A program made the translations under genes and the position numbers. Positions 35,648 through 47,478 of a stretch of DNA of 64,000 nucleotides are shown one piece after another (the first letter of the stretch is position 1; every line of letters starts with the position of its first letter). Under the pieces are notes generated by a model that saw only the letters and a list, made by a program, of their open reading frames with translations, was not told where the DNA came from and made no database searches. This DNA comes from Paracamarosporium sp. OC-R06-R3 (lineage: Eukaryota > Ascomycota > Dothideomycetes > Pleosporales > Didymosphaeriaceae). The DNA lies in assembly GCA_019828545.1 (NCBI GenBank), contig JACVRA010000136.1, positions 55,988-119,987 on the forward strand, in the 5' to 3' direction.

Positions 35648-36733
35648 TCAAGCCTGTCCTCTCATCCTGCTTCTCTCCCTCCTCATCTCTCGCTGCACCT
35701 TCCTTGCCTGGCTTATACTTGGTGTCATCTCCTTTTCCGCTAACTTGCTGACCTCCAGGCTCTCTTCGCTCACGCCATCTAATAAGAACCTGCCCATGTC
35801 GCCTGTCCTCCACCTCTGAATCATCCATAGCGCTGTCGCCTCTGTATCTGTCTTTCCACCCTTGCCTAGCCTTCCCGTCTTCCTTGCAATGCCCTCCAAC
35901 AGCTCCACAATATCGTTCGTAGGTCCTGGAACGTAATCCGCATAGAGCGATGGATTGACCAAATTCATATGGTAGAGGAGGTAGTCGGCAAGCATAACGG
36001 GGGGAATAATGGAATCTTTGACACTCCCACAAAGCGCGAGTTTCATCATAGCCTCCGCATCAGGTACGTACGGAATGAAGACTCCGGGTGTGTCGACCAG
36101 ATACACACCACCACCCACGCCTTTATATCTCTTCTTGCTCGCCTCTTCCATGCTCTCTACATCATCCTCGCTGGGTATGATCTTGACTCCGCTGCCAATC
36201 TTCCTCGTGACGCCTGGTTGTGCGCCCGTCTTCGCGACTTTGCCTTTTCCAATGCCGTGGGCACGGAGAGCGTTAAGAAGTGTGGATTTACCCACATTCG
36301 GCATGCCCACGACCATGAGCCTATGCCCAACGAGCTTCCACCTCCGCTGCGCATGCTCCCGTAAATAATCTAATAGCTTCCCCACACTTCTCCGCCTGCT
36401 CGCTTCGCCGCTCTCATCGCTGCTATTCCTGACAAACATCGTCGGCGTGGGTTCATGCCACTTCGTTATAACGTCTTCGTTCCTACTATCGCGCGCCGGC
36501 CCGCCAAGATCGCGCTTTGTGTATACGATAAGTCGTTCTTTGCCTTCGAGTGACTCTTCGAAAAGTGGATTGCGCGAGGTGAGTGGAACGCGGTAGTCGC
36601 GGCATTCAACGACAAGGTCGATGGTGGAGAGGAGAGTTTTCATCTTCTGCAGGCCAGATTTGTGGTGGCCGAGGAAATACGAGCGAGGAAGGTGCGCGAG
36701 CGAGGGAAAGGCGGTGCGAGGAACGAAGGACAT
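35648..36733 (-). CDS. MTG1: Mitochondrial ribosome-associated GTPase 1 (Mtg1)
   Basis: Single exon, 361 aa. This is a circularly permuted YlqF/Mtg1-type GTPase: G4 TKRD at 72-75 precedes the P-loop GMPNVGKST at 143-151, and G3 DTPG is at 214-217. The N-terminus (MSFVPRTAFPSLAHLPRSYF) is basic and hydrophobic without acidic residues, as expected for mitochondrial import, and the start of the family domain GHHKSGLQKM follows directly. Mtg1 assists assembly of the large mitochondrial ribosomal subunit. No introns are needed and the length fits the family. Confidence 0.92.
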   Translation of the reverse strand: MSFVPRTAFPSLAHLPRSYFLGHHKSGLQKMKTLLSTIDLVVECRDYRVPLTSRNPLFEESLEGKERLIVYTKRDLGGPARDSRNEDVITKWHEPTPTMFVRNSSDESGEASRRRSVGKLLDYLREHAQRRWKLVGHRLMVVGMPNVGKSTLLNALRAHGIGKGKVAKTGAQPGVTRKIGSGVKIIPSEDDVESMEEASKKRYKGVGGGVYLVDTPGVFIPYVPDAEAMMKLALCGSVKDSIIPPVMLADYLLYHMNLVNPSLYADYVPGPTNDIVELLEGIARKTGRLGKGGKTDTEATALWMIQRWRTGDMGRFLLDGVSEESLEVSKLAEKEMTPSISQARKVQREMRRERSRMRGQA

Positions 36734-37033
36734 CGTGATTACGTAGAAAGTAGTTGTAGTTGGATCTGTGGTCTTGTTTGGTGTGCGCGGAGGCGCGTCT
36801 TGAATCTATCGTCTCATAGCGGTATAGGGACGAATGCCGGTGGGCTGCGAAATCTAGCCGAAGAGACTGAAGTGTATCAAATCGCTTCTGATATATCAAC
36901 AAGTAGAACTGAATATTATAAGGTAGTATGGGGTTGCAAAGGAGCGTATTGTACAAGCTCCAGGCAGGCCCCGGAGGTCCGCACCATTTTCCTGCCGCGA
37001 GTCAAGCAGCTAGCCTGGCTAGCGTGACCAGAG
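36734..37033. other. Intergenic, 300 bp
   Basis: Upstream of Mtg1; nothing beyond promoter sequence is seen. Confidence 0.35.
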
Positions 37034-37270
37034 TCATTCATAGTCCGCCCCATCCACATCCTCTCCACAACGAACGTCCACTCTCCACCAGCCATCTGCT
37101 TCGTCTTCGCCTGTCAGATCAATGTTCAATTCGAAAAGCTCATGCAGGTCGCTTTTGTCAGCATCAGGAAACGGATCAAGGAAATATGAACACCAAAACG
37201 CAGGGTCATCGGGGTCGTACCCATCCCCATAAATCATGGCCAAATGTAAATTGAGCTTAGAGTTAGACAT
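37034..37270 (-). CDS. Small acidic hypothetical protein, 78 aa
   Basis: ATG at 37270. The frame is strongly acidic and Trp-rich (YGDGYDPDDPAFWCSYFLDP, DEADGWWRVDVRCG), unlike chance frames nearby. No family recognised. It could be a 3' fragment of a larger decayed gene, since nothing upstream extends it. Confidence 0.35.
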   Translation of the reverse strand: MSNSKLNLHLAMIYGDGYDPDDPAFWCSYFLDPFPDADKSDLHELFELNIDLTGEDEADGWWRVDVRCGEDVDGADYE

Positions 37271-37920
37271 TCCCACTAGAAACCGAATGTGAGGAACAGT
37301 GGCCTATACTATTTGCAAAGAAAGTGCAAGAATGTAAAGAAGAAAGATAGAGCCGATGTAGGTCGTAGATGTATGCAGCTAGTTCCACAGCCAGCGTGTT
37401 GTCCAACGTGGAAGCATCCACGTCTCGTCAAACGAAAACAGTATCACGCTTCTTTGCCTACGTCACACCTAACTGTTATCCAATATTTGATAGGATGTCA
37501 AGTTTATCGTTGTTTCCATTCCTATATACTAACACTGATTATGTTTCTTGCCCTAGCATCCTCGTGTCCTCAACAGTCAGGACCCGTATATTGGTGCGAG
37601 ACTAGCGAAGTAAATTTACGGCCAAGACCAGGACGTCAAGCATCAAGTATCGGGTACTAACAAGCTTCCAGCTTGTGCAGCATTAAGACCTTCGCAAATA
37701 CTCGGTCCGAGCAAAGCTCAAAGAACAAGTAGCTACTTAAAAGATGATTCACTTTTAGCAGTACCTTACTAACGTCCACACTTCACTGTTAAGGTACCAT
37801 GGAAATATCATATAGCGTATAAAATATTCCAACAAAGCGACTACCACAGATTTGCAAGGTTTGTCATTGATTGGTGTTGTACAACATTAGAGCTTGGAGT
37901 AGACGGGCTGGGACATCCAC
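37271..37920. other. Intergenic
   Basis: 650 bp of moderately AT-rich sequence; no gene seen. Confidence 0.4.
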
Positions 37921-38477
37921 ATGTTGGGACAAGGTACCATTCCTGGGACCAATGGGCCAGCTCAAAACTCAACTCCCTTTACAAATGAAGCCCCCTTCAC
38001 AACGCCGCACTCATCGTTGCAGCAAGCACTCCCGCAAAACTTCCAACCCACCTCTCGCCGGCAACACCGGCGTCTGCGACTCGCATACGAACATTTCGAC
38101 ATCCGCGGTCCACACGCAAACAAATTCAGCATGTCCAGCATCATCAACAACCCAAGTATGCCGCCTCCAGCACCGACAGAGCAACGTCCAAGAAGGTACA
38201 GTTCATTCTGATATTCTGATCAGCCCTGTGGATGCTCGCTGACATTATTGACAGTATGGAAAACCCAGCGCACGATCTCGAATTCCACGAGTGTTCTCGA
38301 TTCGCAGAGGATACACAATACGATATTGACGGCATGCCATCAAGGTGCACCGGCAACCCCAAGACCTGCCCAGTACATCACGAGTGTCAGGCTCGATTCG
38401 TCAACCGTCTGACCTATATATTCTTTGGCCTAATCGTCATGTATAGCATTGTCTTTATCGTCCTCCTGTTTCAGTAG
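37921..38477 (+). CDS. Small tail-anchored-type hypothetical protein
   Basis: Two exons, 37921-38195 and 38255-38477, joined by a GTACAG...TTGACAG intron; 165 aa. The N-terminal half is polar and Pro-rich (MPPPAPTEQRPR); the second half contains five cysteines (CSRF, CTGNPKTCPVHHEC) and ends in one hydrophobic segment (LTYIFFGLIVMYSIVFIVLLFQ, given here only as 22 residues at the very C-terminus) with no lumenal tail. This layout suggests tail-anchored insertion. An internal ATG at 38131 could be the real start. Function unknown. Confidence 0.5.
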
Positions 38478-38846
38478 TAGGAGGGAAGGTGGCGTTATGG
38501 TAGCTCTTCGATATTGGCAAGTAGGAAGGAAATAGGATATGCTCAACTATGATATGATGAGTGATACTGTTCAAGGTTGAATTTTTTGTGGGCTTGTGCA
38601 ACATCCTCACTCGCGGCCGATATGTCGTGGAGAGCCAAATAAGCGGTCAGTTCTTTAGAAGGGGGTATAGCATTCGTACTTCATAACTGTAGATACGAAA
38701 CTACATCTAAGATTGATAATGCCTCCAGGGTTTCTTCACGAGACTATGGGGAATGGTACCATCTTGGAAGAGGATGAACATGGATGAACAAATACTATTG
38801 AGTACCGAACAGCTACGGATGAGTTCGCGTCAAGTTCTGCCGCAGT
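38478..38846. other. Intergenic
   Basis: 369 bp between convergent small genes; nothing recognised. Confidence 0.35.
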
Positions 38847-39290
38847 TTATGCATGCCGTAACTCTTTTAGTAATTCCAAAATCTTCACAAGCTCTTCATC
38901 ACTCAAACTCGTCGGCCACTTCCCTGAAAGGGCCAAAAGTAAAAAGACGACCAGAACCGAAACATACACTTTCCAAACTATGAGTAGCAGAGTGAGCCGT
39001 GGATGAGCACGCTCTATGCCAGGGGGGTCTGCGTGTTCGAGGTCGCGGTGATTGCGACTCAAAACTATGGGGAAAGGGGTCCAGAAACTATGAGCACCCG
39101 CTGAAAGCTTTTGAAACCATGTCCGGTGTGACACATTGCCAGCTTCAGGTGTAGAGAACTGCGCAACTTGGCTGGAGTATTCCGTTGCCACGACCAAAGA
39201 GGTGCTAGTAACGGTACGCGAGGAGATGACAAGAGGGCTTTGGCTATGGGATTCATCGCCGGATGCATCGCTGCATTGATCGATGACCAT
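38847..39290 (-). CDS. Hypothetical protein with one membrane segment, 147 aa
   Basis: Single frame from ATG 39290. Ser/Thr-rich N-terminal half, one hydrophobic segment near residues 100-123 (LLLIVWKVYVSVLVVFLLLA), then a short charged helix (SDEELVKILELLKELRHA). The organisation is protein-like but no family is recognised and both flanks are non-coding. Confidence 0.4.
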   Translation of the reverse strand: MVIDQCSDASGDESHSQSPLVISSRTVTSTSLVVATEYSSQVAQFSTPEAGNVSHRTWFQKLSAGAHSFWTPFPIVLSRNHRDLEHADPPGIERAHPRLTLLLIVWKVYVSVLVVFLLLALSGKWPTSLSDEELVKILELLKELRHA

Positions 39291-40401
39291 CCTGACCTGG
39301 GTCTATGTTAACTACGGCTTTGAAGACGTGAAGGGCAGGATGCTCACCGATGAGATCTGATCACTCAGGTCCAGGTTGTCGCCAGTGCGTCTCTGCCTGA
39401 TGCCGTCCATGCCGCAGATCGATGCGAGGCTGTATGGTGGATGGCCCTGAACTATGGTATGGTGTATGGCCTCGAACTATGGAAAAGGCCCGAGATGGGC
39501 GCGAATCAGTTGAACGGATGTTAATCGCGGTTATCGATGGAGAGCAAGCTTGAACGACAGGACAAATCAGCAACGGCGGGAATATATTAGAACGGAACGG
39601 AAAGGAAACAAGTGAAACTTACATATATTCAGCGAAAGGAAGCTTGCCTTGATGATGGCGTTGGTTGTGAGCGAGAGGAGCATGCGAGTGAAGGAAAAAG
39701 ATGGGCCGTAGGCTTTGGGGACCTTAAGTAAACAGCTCACGGCGGGCAAGCAGGTTCGGCCCTCCCTCCTGCCTCTGATGTGGTTTCCTAGATGGCAAGA
39801 TGGGTGGTCATCTGACCGTTTGCTCTTTCTTAAACTGTCTTGTGGCAGCTGCAGCTTAACAGCGAGCACCACCACCTCTCTCCCCACAATGCTTATCGGC
39901 GCAATCTCCTGGGAATGGCCCCAATTCTTTTCATACAACAAGATGTGGATCATTTCGTTGTTTATTAAGGTTTTATAGATTCTAAAAGTGCTTGAGGGAA
40001 CCCAGGCTATTAGTTTTCCTTTTCCTTATGGAACGTATATTGTCACGTGAAGAGGATTCATCCTAAAGTTCTTCGGGATCTCGAGTGAGACGGGGAAGTA
40101 CGATAGATGTCGACGATGAAGCAGGGAAGTGAGAGCGACTCAGTGGATGTTGATGACGTGCTAGTAGACAAAAGACGGCCAAGGCAAGAAGTCCCCACAC
40201 ACAGCGATCGCAACCTCGAACACGACGAAGTCGAAACATAGCGAAACGTAAAAAGTCTATTGTTACTGCATATGCGATGCGATTCATACCAGCCCAGCCC
40301 GCTATGCAAAAGGGTATACATAAGCGTACAAGAAGAGAAAAAAATTCAACACGAATCATGCTCAACCGCAATCCTCATCCCCAAAAGCACACCCACTCCA
40401 T
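39291..40401. other. Intergenic
   Basis: 1.1 kb with no supported gene. Short frames on both strands (39567-39978) read each other's complement and lack domains. Confidence 0.4.
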
Positions 40402-41606
40402 TTATGCAATAAATTTCACAGCGCGCTTGTCCAAGTTCTCGATGCTAATAGGTGCCTCAGCTGTAGGCAAGTCGTCCGTGAACGGGTCATTCTGGCACTC
40501 GCTGCTCGCCTGGCTCCACGTAACTTGGTCGAGCGTGCCGCCCTGCGCAAACGAGAAGTCGCTTCCGTCCTCGAGCCAGATCTTGACGTTGGCGGAGTAC
40601 TGGCCCTTGTAGACGCCCGACATGGCCGTCGCACGGCAGTAGACGCTTCCGCCCGGCGGCACGGTGGTGGAAGTGGAGTATGTGAGGTCTGTGGTGTCGG
40701 AGGAGCTGGTGCTGCTTGATTCGCTGAGGGAGGTCTCGAATTTGAGGGTTGTGGTGGACTTTGCGCCGATGCCGAGGAGCTCGCCGGAGACTTCGACGGC
40801 CTCGGTGATGCCGAAGGTTAGGGCCGCGGATTGGGTGTAGGTTTTTGTTACGGTGCGGGTTTGCTTCTTCTGGAAGGAGAAGTCGTCTGTGGCGTTGACT
40901 TGGTTGTTTTGGTGGTCGGCGTAGTCGATGATCATGGTGTTGAGGCCTTGCATACGCTCGTTGAGGTCGTCGACTGTGTCGGACTGGGGGGTATTGTCAG
41001 TGTAGTTCTTGATATATGCGTGAGGGGAAGGAAGATTGGGATACGTACAAACGCTACGTCCTCGATAGTCACCTTGCTGACCTTGCTCTTGAGGAAGAGC
41101 ATGCCCATGCCATCGATAACATCGCCAGTACGGCCGTATGCACCAAGCATGATGCCGGATTGAACGTCCGTCTCATAAACGTTCTGGCCGTCAACGTCTT
41201 TACCGACGTTGAGTTCGCCGCCAGACTTCAGGCGGAGATAGACGCGACCGAGGTATTTTCCGTTGCCATTGCCCCATGACTTAAACTGGGAGATGCCGTC
41301 CTTGGAGGGATCCCAGTCAATGCGCTGGTGTTCCTTTACGTCGTCGAGCTTGCCCACCATGCCGGAGTTTGACCCATCACTATAATAGAGCTGAACGGCA
41401 CGGACGGCCTTCTTGGAAGCCCATACTTCCATACCGGTGACGACGATACCTTGATCGTATTTTGTGTTGCACCATTCGCCGCCTCCGTTACCACCAATAT
41501 ACAAGACATTGGTCCAGGGACCGTTCGCGCAATCAGCGGCCGTGGCTACGCCCGACATGAAGAGGGCAGCAGCTCCCATGAGGAGCGATCTCGGGTTGAA
41601 AAACAT
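40402..41606 (-). CDS. Secreted jacalin-like lectin / aerolysin-like pore-forming-type protein
   Basis: Two exons, 41606-41049 and 40983-40402, 379 aa. A signal peptide (SLLMGAAALFMSGVATA) is followed by a jacalin-like beta-prism region (about 25-185: YIGGNGGGEWCN, VVTGMEVWASKKAVRAVQLY). The second exon carries a Thr/Ser-rich amphipathic beta region typical of aerolysin/natterin modules (TKTYTQSAALTFGITEAVEV, alternating polar runs, then VPPGGSVYCRATAM and YSANVKIWLEDGSDFSF). Lectin plus aerolysin-fold proteins bind glycans and can insert as oligomeric beta-barrels; in fungi they are linked to defence against grazers or competitors, or to storage. Activity here is inferred from fold-like patterns only, and the assignment of the first domain is weaker than that of the second. 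Confidence 0.75.
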
Positions 41607-42659
41607 GACGGTTTTATTCGTGAAGAAGAAATGAATGACTATGGTGAGCGACCTGGCGTCTGAACGAAGGAAATTCTGCTAACAATGGAGCAGAGGAAAG
41701 AGACTGAAATGGGCAGAATTAGTGAATAGGAGAAAACTGAATGATGCACGAATCAGTGCACCTGCACCCACTCTTTAAACATACGTGAAGTAGGCGGACA
41801 TTAATTTCGACACCAGATGGTGCCAGGGAAACGAAACATGGCGGTGCATGCAGAGCGGTAGTGCGTGCATGGCAGGTCAATGTCCGGGGCGTAGACCTAC
41901 TCGACTAGGCTTCGTATCCAAGAGAATACAACCCTGCAAGGTAGTATTGTGGGGCCAGATGATTTGGATGGTCATATTTGGTCAGTGACACCTGATCTGA
42001 GGAAGCGTTTGTGTGGTGATGGGGCGTGGGACAGCAGGGAGTGTATCGATCCTGCTGCCCGAGGAGGATTGCACTCGGGGAATTTGTCAAAGCAATGTGT
42101 GATGGTTCCAATCTCTCTCGAGGCTGAAGTAACATGAGATGATGGTCGGCCGTAAGTGGACCCCAAAAGCAACCGACTCTTTCAAGATGCATTTTCCACT
42201 TCAGTCTGACAAGTTGTTGCTTGCCTGCACGAAGTCGTCGACCACGGGTATGCGGAAGGGACCCAACCCCGACCACGATCAAAAGTGCCCATTACGAGAG
42301 CTCGGGAGCCCGGTGAAGGCCGTACGCGTGGGGAGATGTCTGTCGTCGTTTCATGAAGTGCAAATGAAGGAAGCTGGTTGCCTGACAGGGAGCAACAAGC
42401 GAAGCACCGCCTCACACCTTAATTTCACGTCCCACGAAGTCCGAAGGGCCTGCCGTGTAGAGAATGAGGTCGACGCCACACGCGTAAGGCCGCAGTCGGT
42501 GATGTGCCGGCGATGGTGGCGCGTGTCTGGGGAGCGGCCAGTGCGGGAGCTTGTTGCCCGTTGCGGACGCGCTACAGGTTTCACGTCTCCCTCATCCTCG
42601 ACCCGCACGCGCAATCGCTGCGCTACACTGTATTTGGTCCCGGTGAGGGGTCCGACAAC
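41607..42659. other. Divergent intergenic region
   Basis: Roughly 1 kb between the lectin-like gene and the FHIP-like gene, which diverge. Overlapping open frames at 42139-43083 read out of frame with the FHIP exons and look like GC-rich chance frames. Confidence 0.4.
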
Positions 42660-45502
42660 ATGGAGTTTGTGCGTACCGGATCGTGTGCGTGTGGTGAAAG
42701 GGCATGCTGACGGGCGCAGTGGAAGTCGCTCTTCGGCGGCAGCTCAGCCGCTAGGAAGCAAGCCCAGGCCAACGACCCGCAACAGCGTCTGGCACGCTTC
42801 AAGCAGCGGTACAACCAAGTCCTGGTGCGCATCTCCCCCCTGCGAGCTCTCCGCGAGGTCTAAGAAAATGGTAGCAAACATGGCAGAAGGCAGAGTCGCT
42901 GGCCACCGACCGCGAGGCCCTGAACAACATCCGCCGTGGGTTCCAGGGCCTCTCCAAGATGCTCGAGGACGAGTCCCGCCTGCCCGCACCCCACCTGTGC
43001 CTGAGCTTCGCCGCCGCCCAGCAGATATACACGGCCGTCTCCAAGATCGCAGCAACCTCGCACGACGAGGGCATGGTCCGTGACGCCGTCCAGCTGTACA
43101 ACGCCCTTATCGATAGCGAAGAGGAGGACTTTCTCGAGAATGACGTATTCGCCGTGTCGCTCATGAACTTCATCGGCCGTTCCATCACCTCGATAACACT
43201 GGGCGAGGACATCGAGGCCGATATCGTGGAGCTGCTGTTCGGAATCGCCGCTAAGATCAGACTGCAGCCCGAGATCCTGCCCGTGTGGTTCACCACGACC
43301 TCGACCGATTCGAGTGGACGACTAGCAAACCAAAAGGTCGATTTTGCCGGGGTCACGCAGAAGGAAGACTTCCCACTATGCTACCAGCTCATCGACAAGG
43401 TCCATCATGAGGGTCGGATAGGCGAGTTTGCGCGCATGGGGTTGCTGTACATCTTTGAGTCTGCTTCCAAGTCACTACCTCTAGAGCAATGGATCGTCAA
43501 CAGTGACCTTCCCACTCTTATGGCTACCGGACTGGGTGCGTTGTACAGCCAGCTTAGCAGGTCAGCACCCTCCAACACCAACTCCACGATCTAAGCTAAC
43601 GTGTACTACCAGACTACTGTCCATCTTGCACCCATCTGAAGGCATGCCCCTCATTCTGCAACTCTCCGACTACTCCGAGATGCACACCAACCCAGATGCA
43701 ACGAGCCTATTCTCCGACGACTTTCAAAGTCACCTAGTAACATTCTTGTCCTATCTCACCTTCTGGCAGGACGTGCTTGAACACTGTCGATCGACTGATG
43801 TTAGGCACACCTTGATCGATCATTTTCAGGTTCTATTCCTCCAGCAATTACTGTTCGTGTCTACTTTGCCATCATCTACGTACTACTATATTGACACTTC
43901 TCCAGATACCCATATATCGTCCAGTCATCCGATGCAGATGGTGGCTCTTCTGTGGCTGTGCTAACCTACTTGCGGCGAATCCTCGACGCTCTTGACCATC
44001 CTGAACTTGTGCAGATGATTCTTCAGTACCTTCTTGCCCTACCTGATTACTCTGCTGCCACGCCGCTGGATCCCCGGTCACCGGCTGCTCTCAAACGACG
44101 GCAGTCACTGATGTTATTAAATGGACCGAAGCAGGAGGAGGATAGCATGACGCCTTCCTTGTTCAACCTGGTCGATTTGATCTTGCAGAGCGCCGACTCT
44201 CGAAATCCGCAAACTGTCATCGCTGCCTTGAAGCTTACCACAGTCCTTCTTAGCAAGAACCACGGGTACGCGCTTGGCTCGTTGATCAAGGTCACAAATA
44301 TCCACCACAAAGAGCCACACCGGACAGCAGGCGCACTCACCGCTGAACTTGAAACATACCTGAGCATTGCTATTGATATTGCAGGCGAAGGCGGCGTCGA
44401 CGAAGCGTATGATAGCCACCTAAAAGACAAGTTAAGCATCTTGGAGTCCCATCCGTGTTCTCTGAAGGCTCTCGCTCTACCGTCAGCGTCTCTACAAAGT
44501 CCTGGGTTTTTCGATTCAGAAAACGGCCCCCGAGAGGTCGGCCCACACTTTCTCATTCCAGAAGATCCGTTGTTTAAGTCTCTAGTTGACTTGTTGCTGA
44601 GGTTCTTGACCAACGACGTGGAGACAAATCTTGCGCTTACGGAGACGATCATCGGCCTTGGTTCTTGCTGTCAGTTGAGATTGGAAGGATGGCTATCCGT
44701 GGATCCTTCTGACTATCGATTCCTGGACGACGGTACTGATTATGAGGCGTTTCCGGACGACGGCCTTCGCGATATGTACAAGGCTAGTCGCCGACCGATC
44801 TGGGAATCAACAGCTGCACCACAACTGCTTGCATGCCTCCAGCAGCTGCAAGAACAAATAAGTGCGCTTCGAGCCGATATCCAAGATTGGGACGAGCATG
44901 TAGCAAGTCGCAAAGATGCATTCCGGTTTCACGAGGAGATGAACGACGCTGCGCGCTCATCGACGCCGTCGAAACCCCCGCGCCCTTCTACCGACGCACC
45001 GACCGGATCGTGGACCCCACAGATACCTAAGACTCCCTCAAGGACGCAAACGCCTAGGGGACGAAAAGAAGGTCTCGATCTCCGCGGGCCGCCAACCGCG
45101 TCTCCGGCACCTTCTCGCCTAGGTAACGGGCCCCTGGCCGGAAGTCCGTCGCGTGGCATCTCACCACTTCCGGCACCCCAAGCGGGAAAACGGCAAACGA
45201 CTCTAATGACCGATATCGATGCAAACTTGGCGACAGTCAAGAAATCAGACTTTCTAAAGAGGCGCATAAGGTTCAGACGACCTGCGGGCTCAGATGCAAT
45301 CGAAGTGATGCTATCGAAGTACATGCCGCCGCCGAAGGACGAGGCTGAAGAGGCCGGTGCTGAAGCGGAGAAGGACGATATAAGGGAGGCGAGCTTGTTG
45401 CATATCATGACTAATGTGGTCATATTGCAAGAGTTTGCGCTGGAGCTGGCGGCGCTGTTGCAAGTTAGGGCGAGCTTGTTCGACGAAGTGAGACACGTCT
45501 AG
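42660..45502 (+). CDS. FHIP/RAI16-like protein (FHF complex)
   Basis: Five exons: 42660-42668, 42720-42824, 42887-43560, 43613-43852, 43906-45502; 874 aa. The first exon is only 9 nt (ATG-GAG-TTT); joined to the second it gives MEFWKSLFGG, the typical MxFW start of this family. Helical repeats of the RAI16-like domain follow (LCLSFAAAQQIYTAVSKIAA, FLENDVFAVSLMNFIGRSIT, LLFLQQLL, YPYIVQSSD). A Pro/Ser-rich linker lies near 680-770 and a conserved C-terminal helical region ends the protein (HIMTNVVILQEFALELAALL). FHIP links Hook adaptors and FTS to dynein for transport of early endosomes along hyphal microtubules. Confidence 0.85.
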
Positions 45503-45960
45503 TTTAGTACTTGTAGTTGGCTTTGGTCGGTCGCGGTGTTTGTAGCGGGTCGTTTGGCGTAGGACGTATACCACTCTTCTTGCTGTTCTTCTACGTTCTT
45601 CGGATTTCTTGGTACCGTTCTCTGCGTACTCATGCTGCTCGTCGTTTATCGTCATGTCCCGGACATCCTATCTTGGGGTCACTCGAGGAGCGCCCCGGTG
45701 GATGCTTGACAACATGGTCTCTTGTGACGACTACAATGAGAAAGAACCAGATGTGCAAATGATGTAGTGAAGATAATAAGAGGCTCGAGGGAAAACAATC
45801 AAGCAGAAGGTATAACAGCAACGCACAGCCATGCACACCGCCAGTACATCGCCATACAAGTGTTATTCTTCTGCCAACCACATCATAAACGCATGTCAAC
45901 CACCACAGCACTCATCCAATAGTAATACAACATATTCGAATTCATGAAATTACAGCCCTC
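45503..45960. other. Convergent intergenic region
   Basis: 458 bp between convergent 3' ends; nothing recognised. Confidence 0.35.
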
Positions 45961-46652
45961 TTAATTCCCCCCATGGTTCCCCTCCAACCCGCCCTCGTCA
46001 TCCTTCCCAAACCCAGCGTCGACCCTCTTCCTATGCCCCTTCTCGACTAATCCCTCTTTCCCCACCATTTTTCCAACCTTCTCCATCATCTTGCCCAGCG
46101 TGGAATCTGTGTATAGACGACGTATCAGCATCACTCATAATTAACATGGCAAAGAACACGGAACGCAAGGAGGTGAAGTGGAATTAAATAAACGTACCAT
46201 GCGAAGCGTCGAAACTCCCCGTCTTGTTCCCGTATCCTGCGCCCCCTGTACTCCCGCTTCCGTGCCGCGTGCCCCCGCTATATGGTGACGTATCTTGGTG
46301 CGAGCCGAAGCGGAAGTCTGAGTTATCTGTGTCGGCGGGGACGTCTGGGGCAGATTTGTTGCCTGTTTATGATTCCATTAGCAATGCTCCTGCACTGTAC
46401 GATACGGTGTGTAGTCGGGTGAAGAGAAGAACGGACAAGAGCGGGAAGGTATGGAAAGGAGGAAATGGATAAGAGGAAATGATAAGACAGGGACTCACCA
46501 AAGCCAGCGCCGCCCGTCATCCCACTCCCATACGTCTCATGCGGATCCGAATACGGATGCGAGTCGTCGCGACCGAAGCGCGTCTCAGAGTGTTGAGTCT
46601 CGAGGTCTGAGGGCGAGATATCCGGCGCGTTTCTGTTCCCGTAGCCAGCCAT
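45961..46652 (-). CDS. Small GGAG[FY]GNK-repeat protein
   Basis: Three exons, 46652-46499, 46362-46198, 46106-45961; 154 aa. Each of the first two exons ends in a related unit: (S/T)GGAGFGNK and (S/T)GGAGYGNK, with YGSG and HGSG before them, so the exon boundaries coincide with repeat units. The C-terminal exon encodes a charged segment DSTLGKMMEKVGKMVGKEG then a Gly-rich tail. The protein is hydrophilic, Gly/Asn/Asp-rich and without signal peptide, like small stress-linked hydrophilic proteins common in fungi. Function unknown; the resemblance is compositional. Confidence 0.7.
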
Positions 46653-47478
46653 GTTAGACAATTTGATTCGACTATGCTAATGTATTTGCAGATATGTGGT
46701 GTAGCCAGATAGATATGTAGTTAATACAGCATGCATTGTGGGGCTAGAAGGAACACGGAGGATTACTCGCTATATACGTGTTGGTTGGATTCAGGTATAC
46801 TATCTGGTGGTAAGAGTAATCGAGCCATATGGCGTCACTGGGCTTGGGGATGTAAGCTCCCGCGCTGATCCATTTCACTCCTGGTGCAGGGCTAAGAGGC
46901 ACCAAGCGTGATCAAGGGCGCCAAGAGTGTGAATCTGGGGATCGGACGGGGTGGCCGTAGGATGGTATTGGCGAGGGAGAAGGTTGCGCGGCATTGCTTA
47001 TCGCGTGGGAAGAGGAGAAGAAAAGGCGAAAGATGTCGTGGAAATTGTACGAAAAGTGTATTTTGGGATATATTCGGTCTCTGGGAGTATAGCTTTCTGT
47101 CTAATAGTGAACTTTCGCTGGAATATTTCTGCTCTCTGACCCCGAGATTCGTGTGCTGCTTTTGAGCTCTAGTCGAGCCACAAGATAGCAAAGCTCCCGA
47201 AAGGGCACCGCGCTGACGATCGCTGATAAGGTCCCTGTGACGCAACCACCCCACGAACCCATGCATTTCTGGGGTATCCCACGCGCCATGCTTCACGTGA
47301 GCATGCTAAATAACCGTACGCCAAGCACCAGTGAATGCAAAGAAATTATAGGAAGCTTAGCCAGTGACCTCAGTGGATGTGCTTGGATTACTGCAAATCG
47401 CTTACGACAGCAGATGGAGTAATGATAAAATCGCTCCCAACGATCTGCTTCTAGACCCGATATGTTCAGTGCTGGGTC
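46653..47478. other. Intergenic
   Basis: 826 bp, no gene supported; frames at 46892-47296 do not look like protein. Confidence 0.4.
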
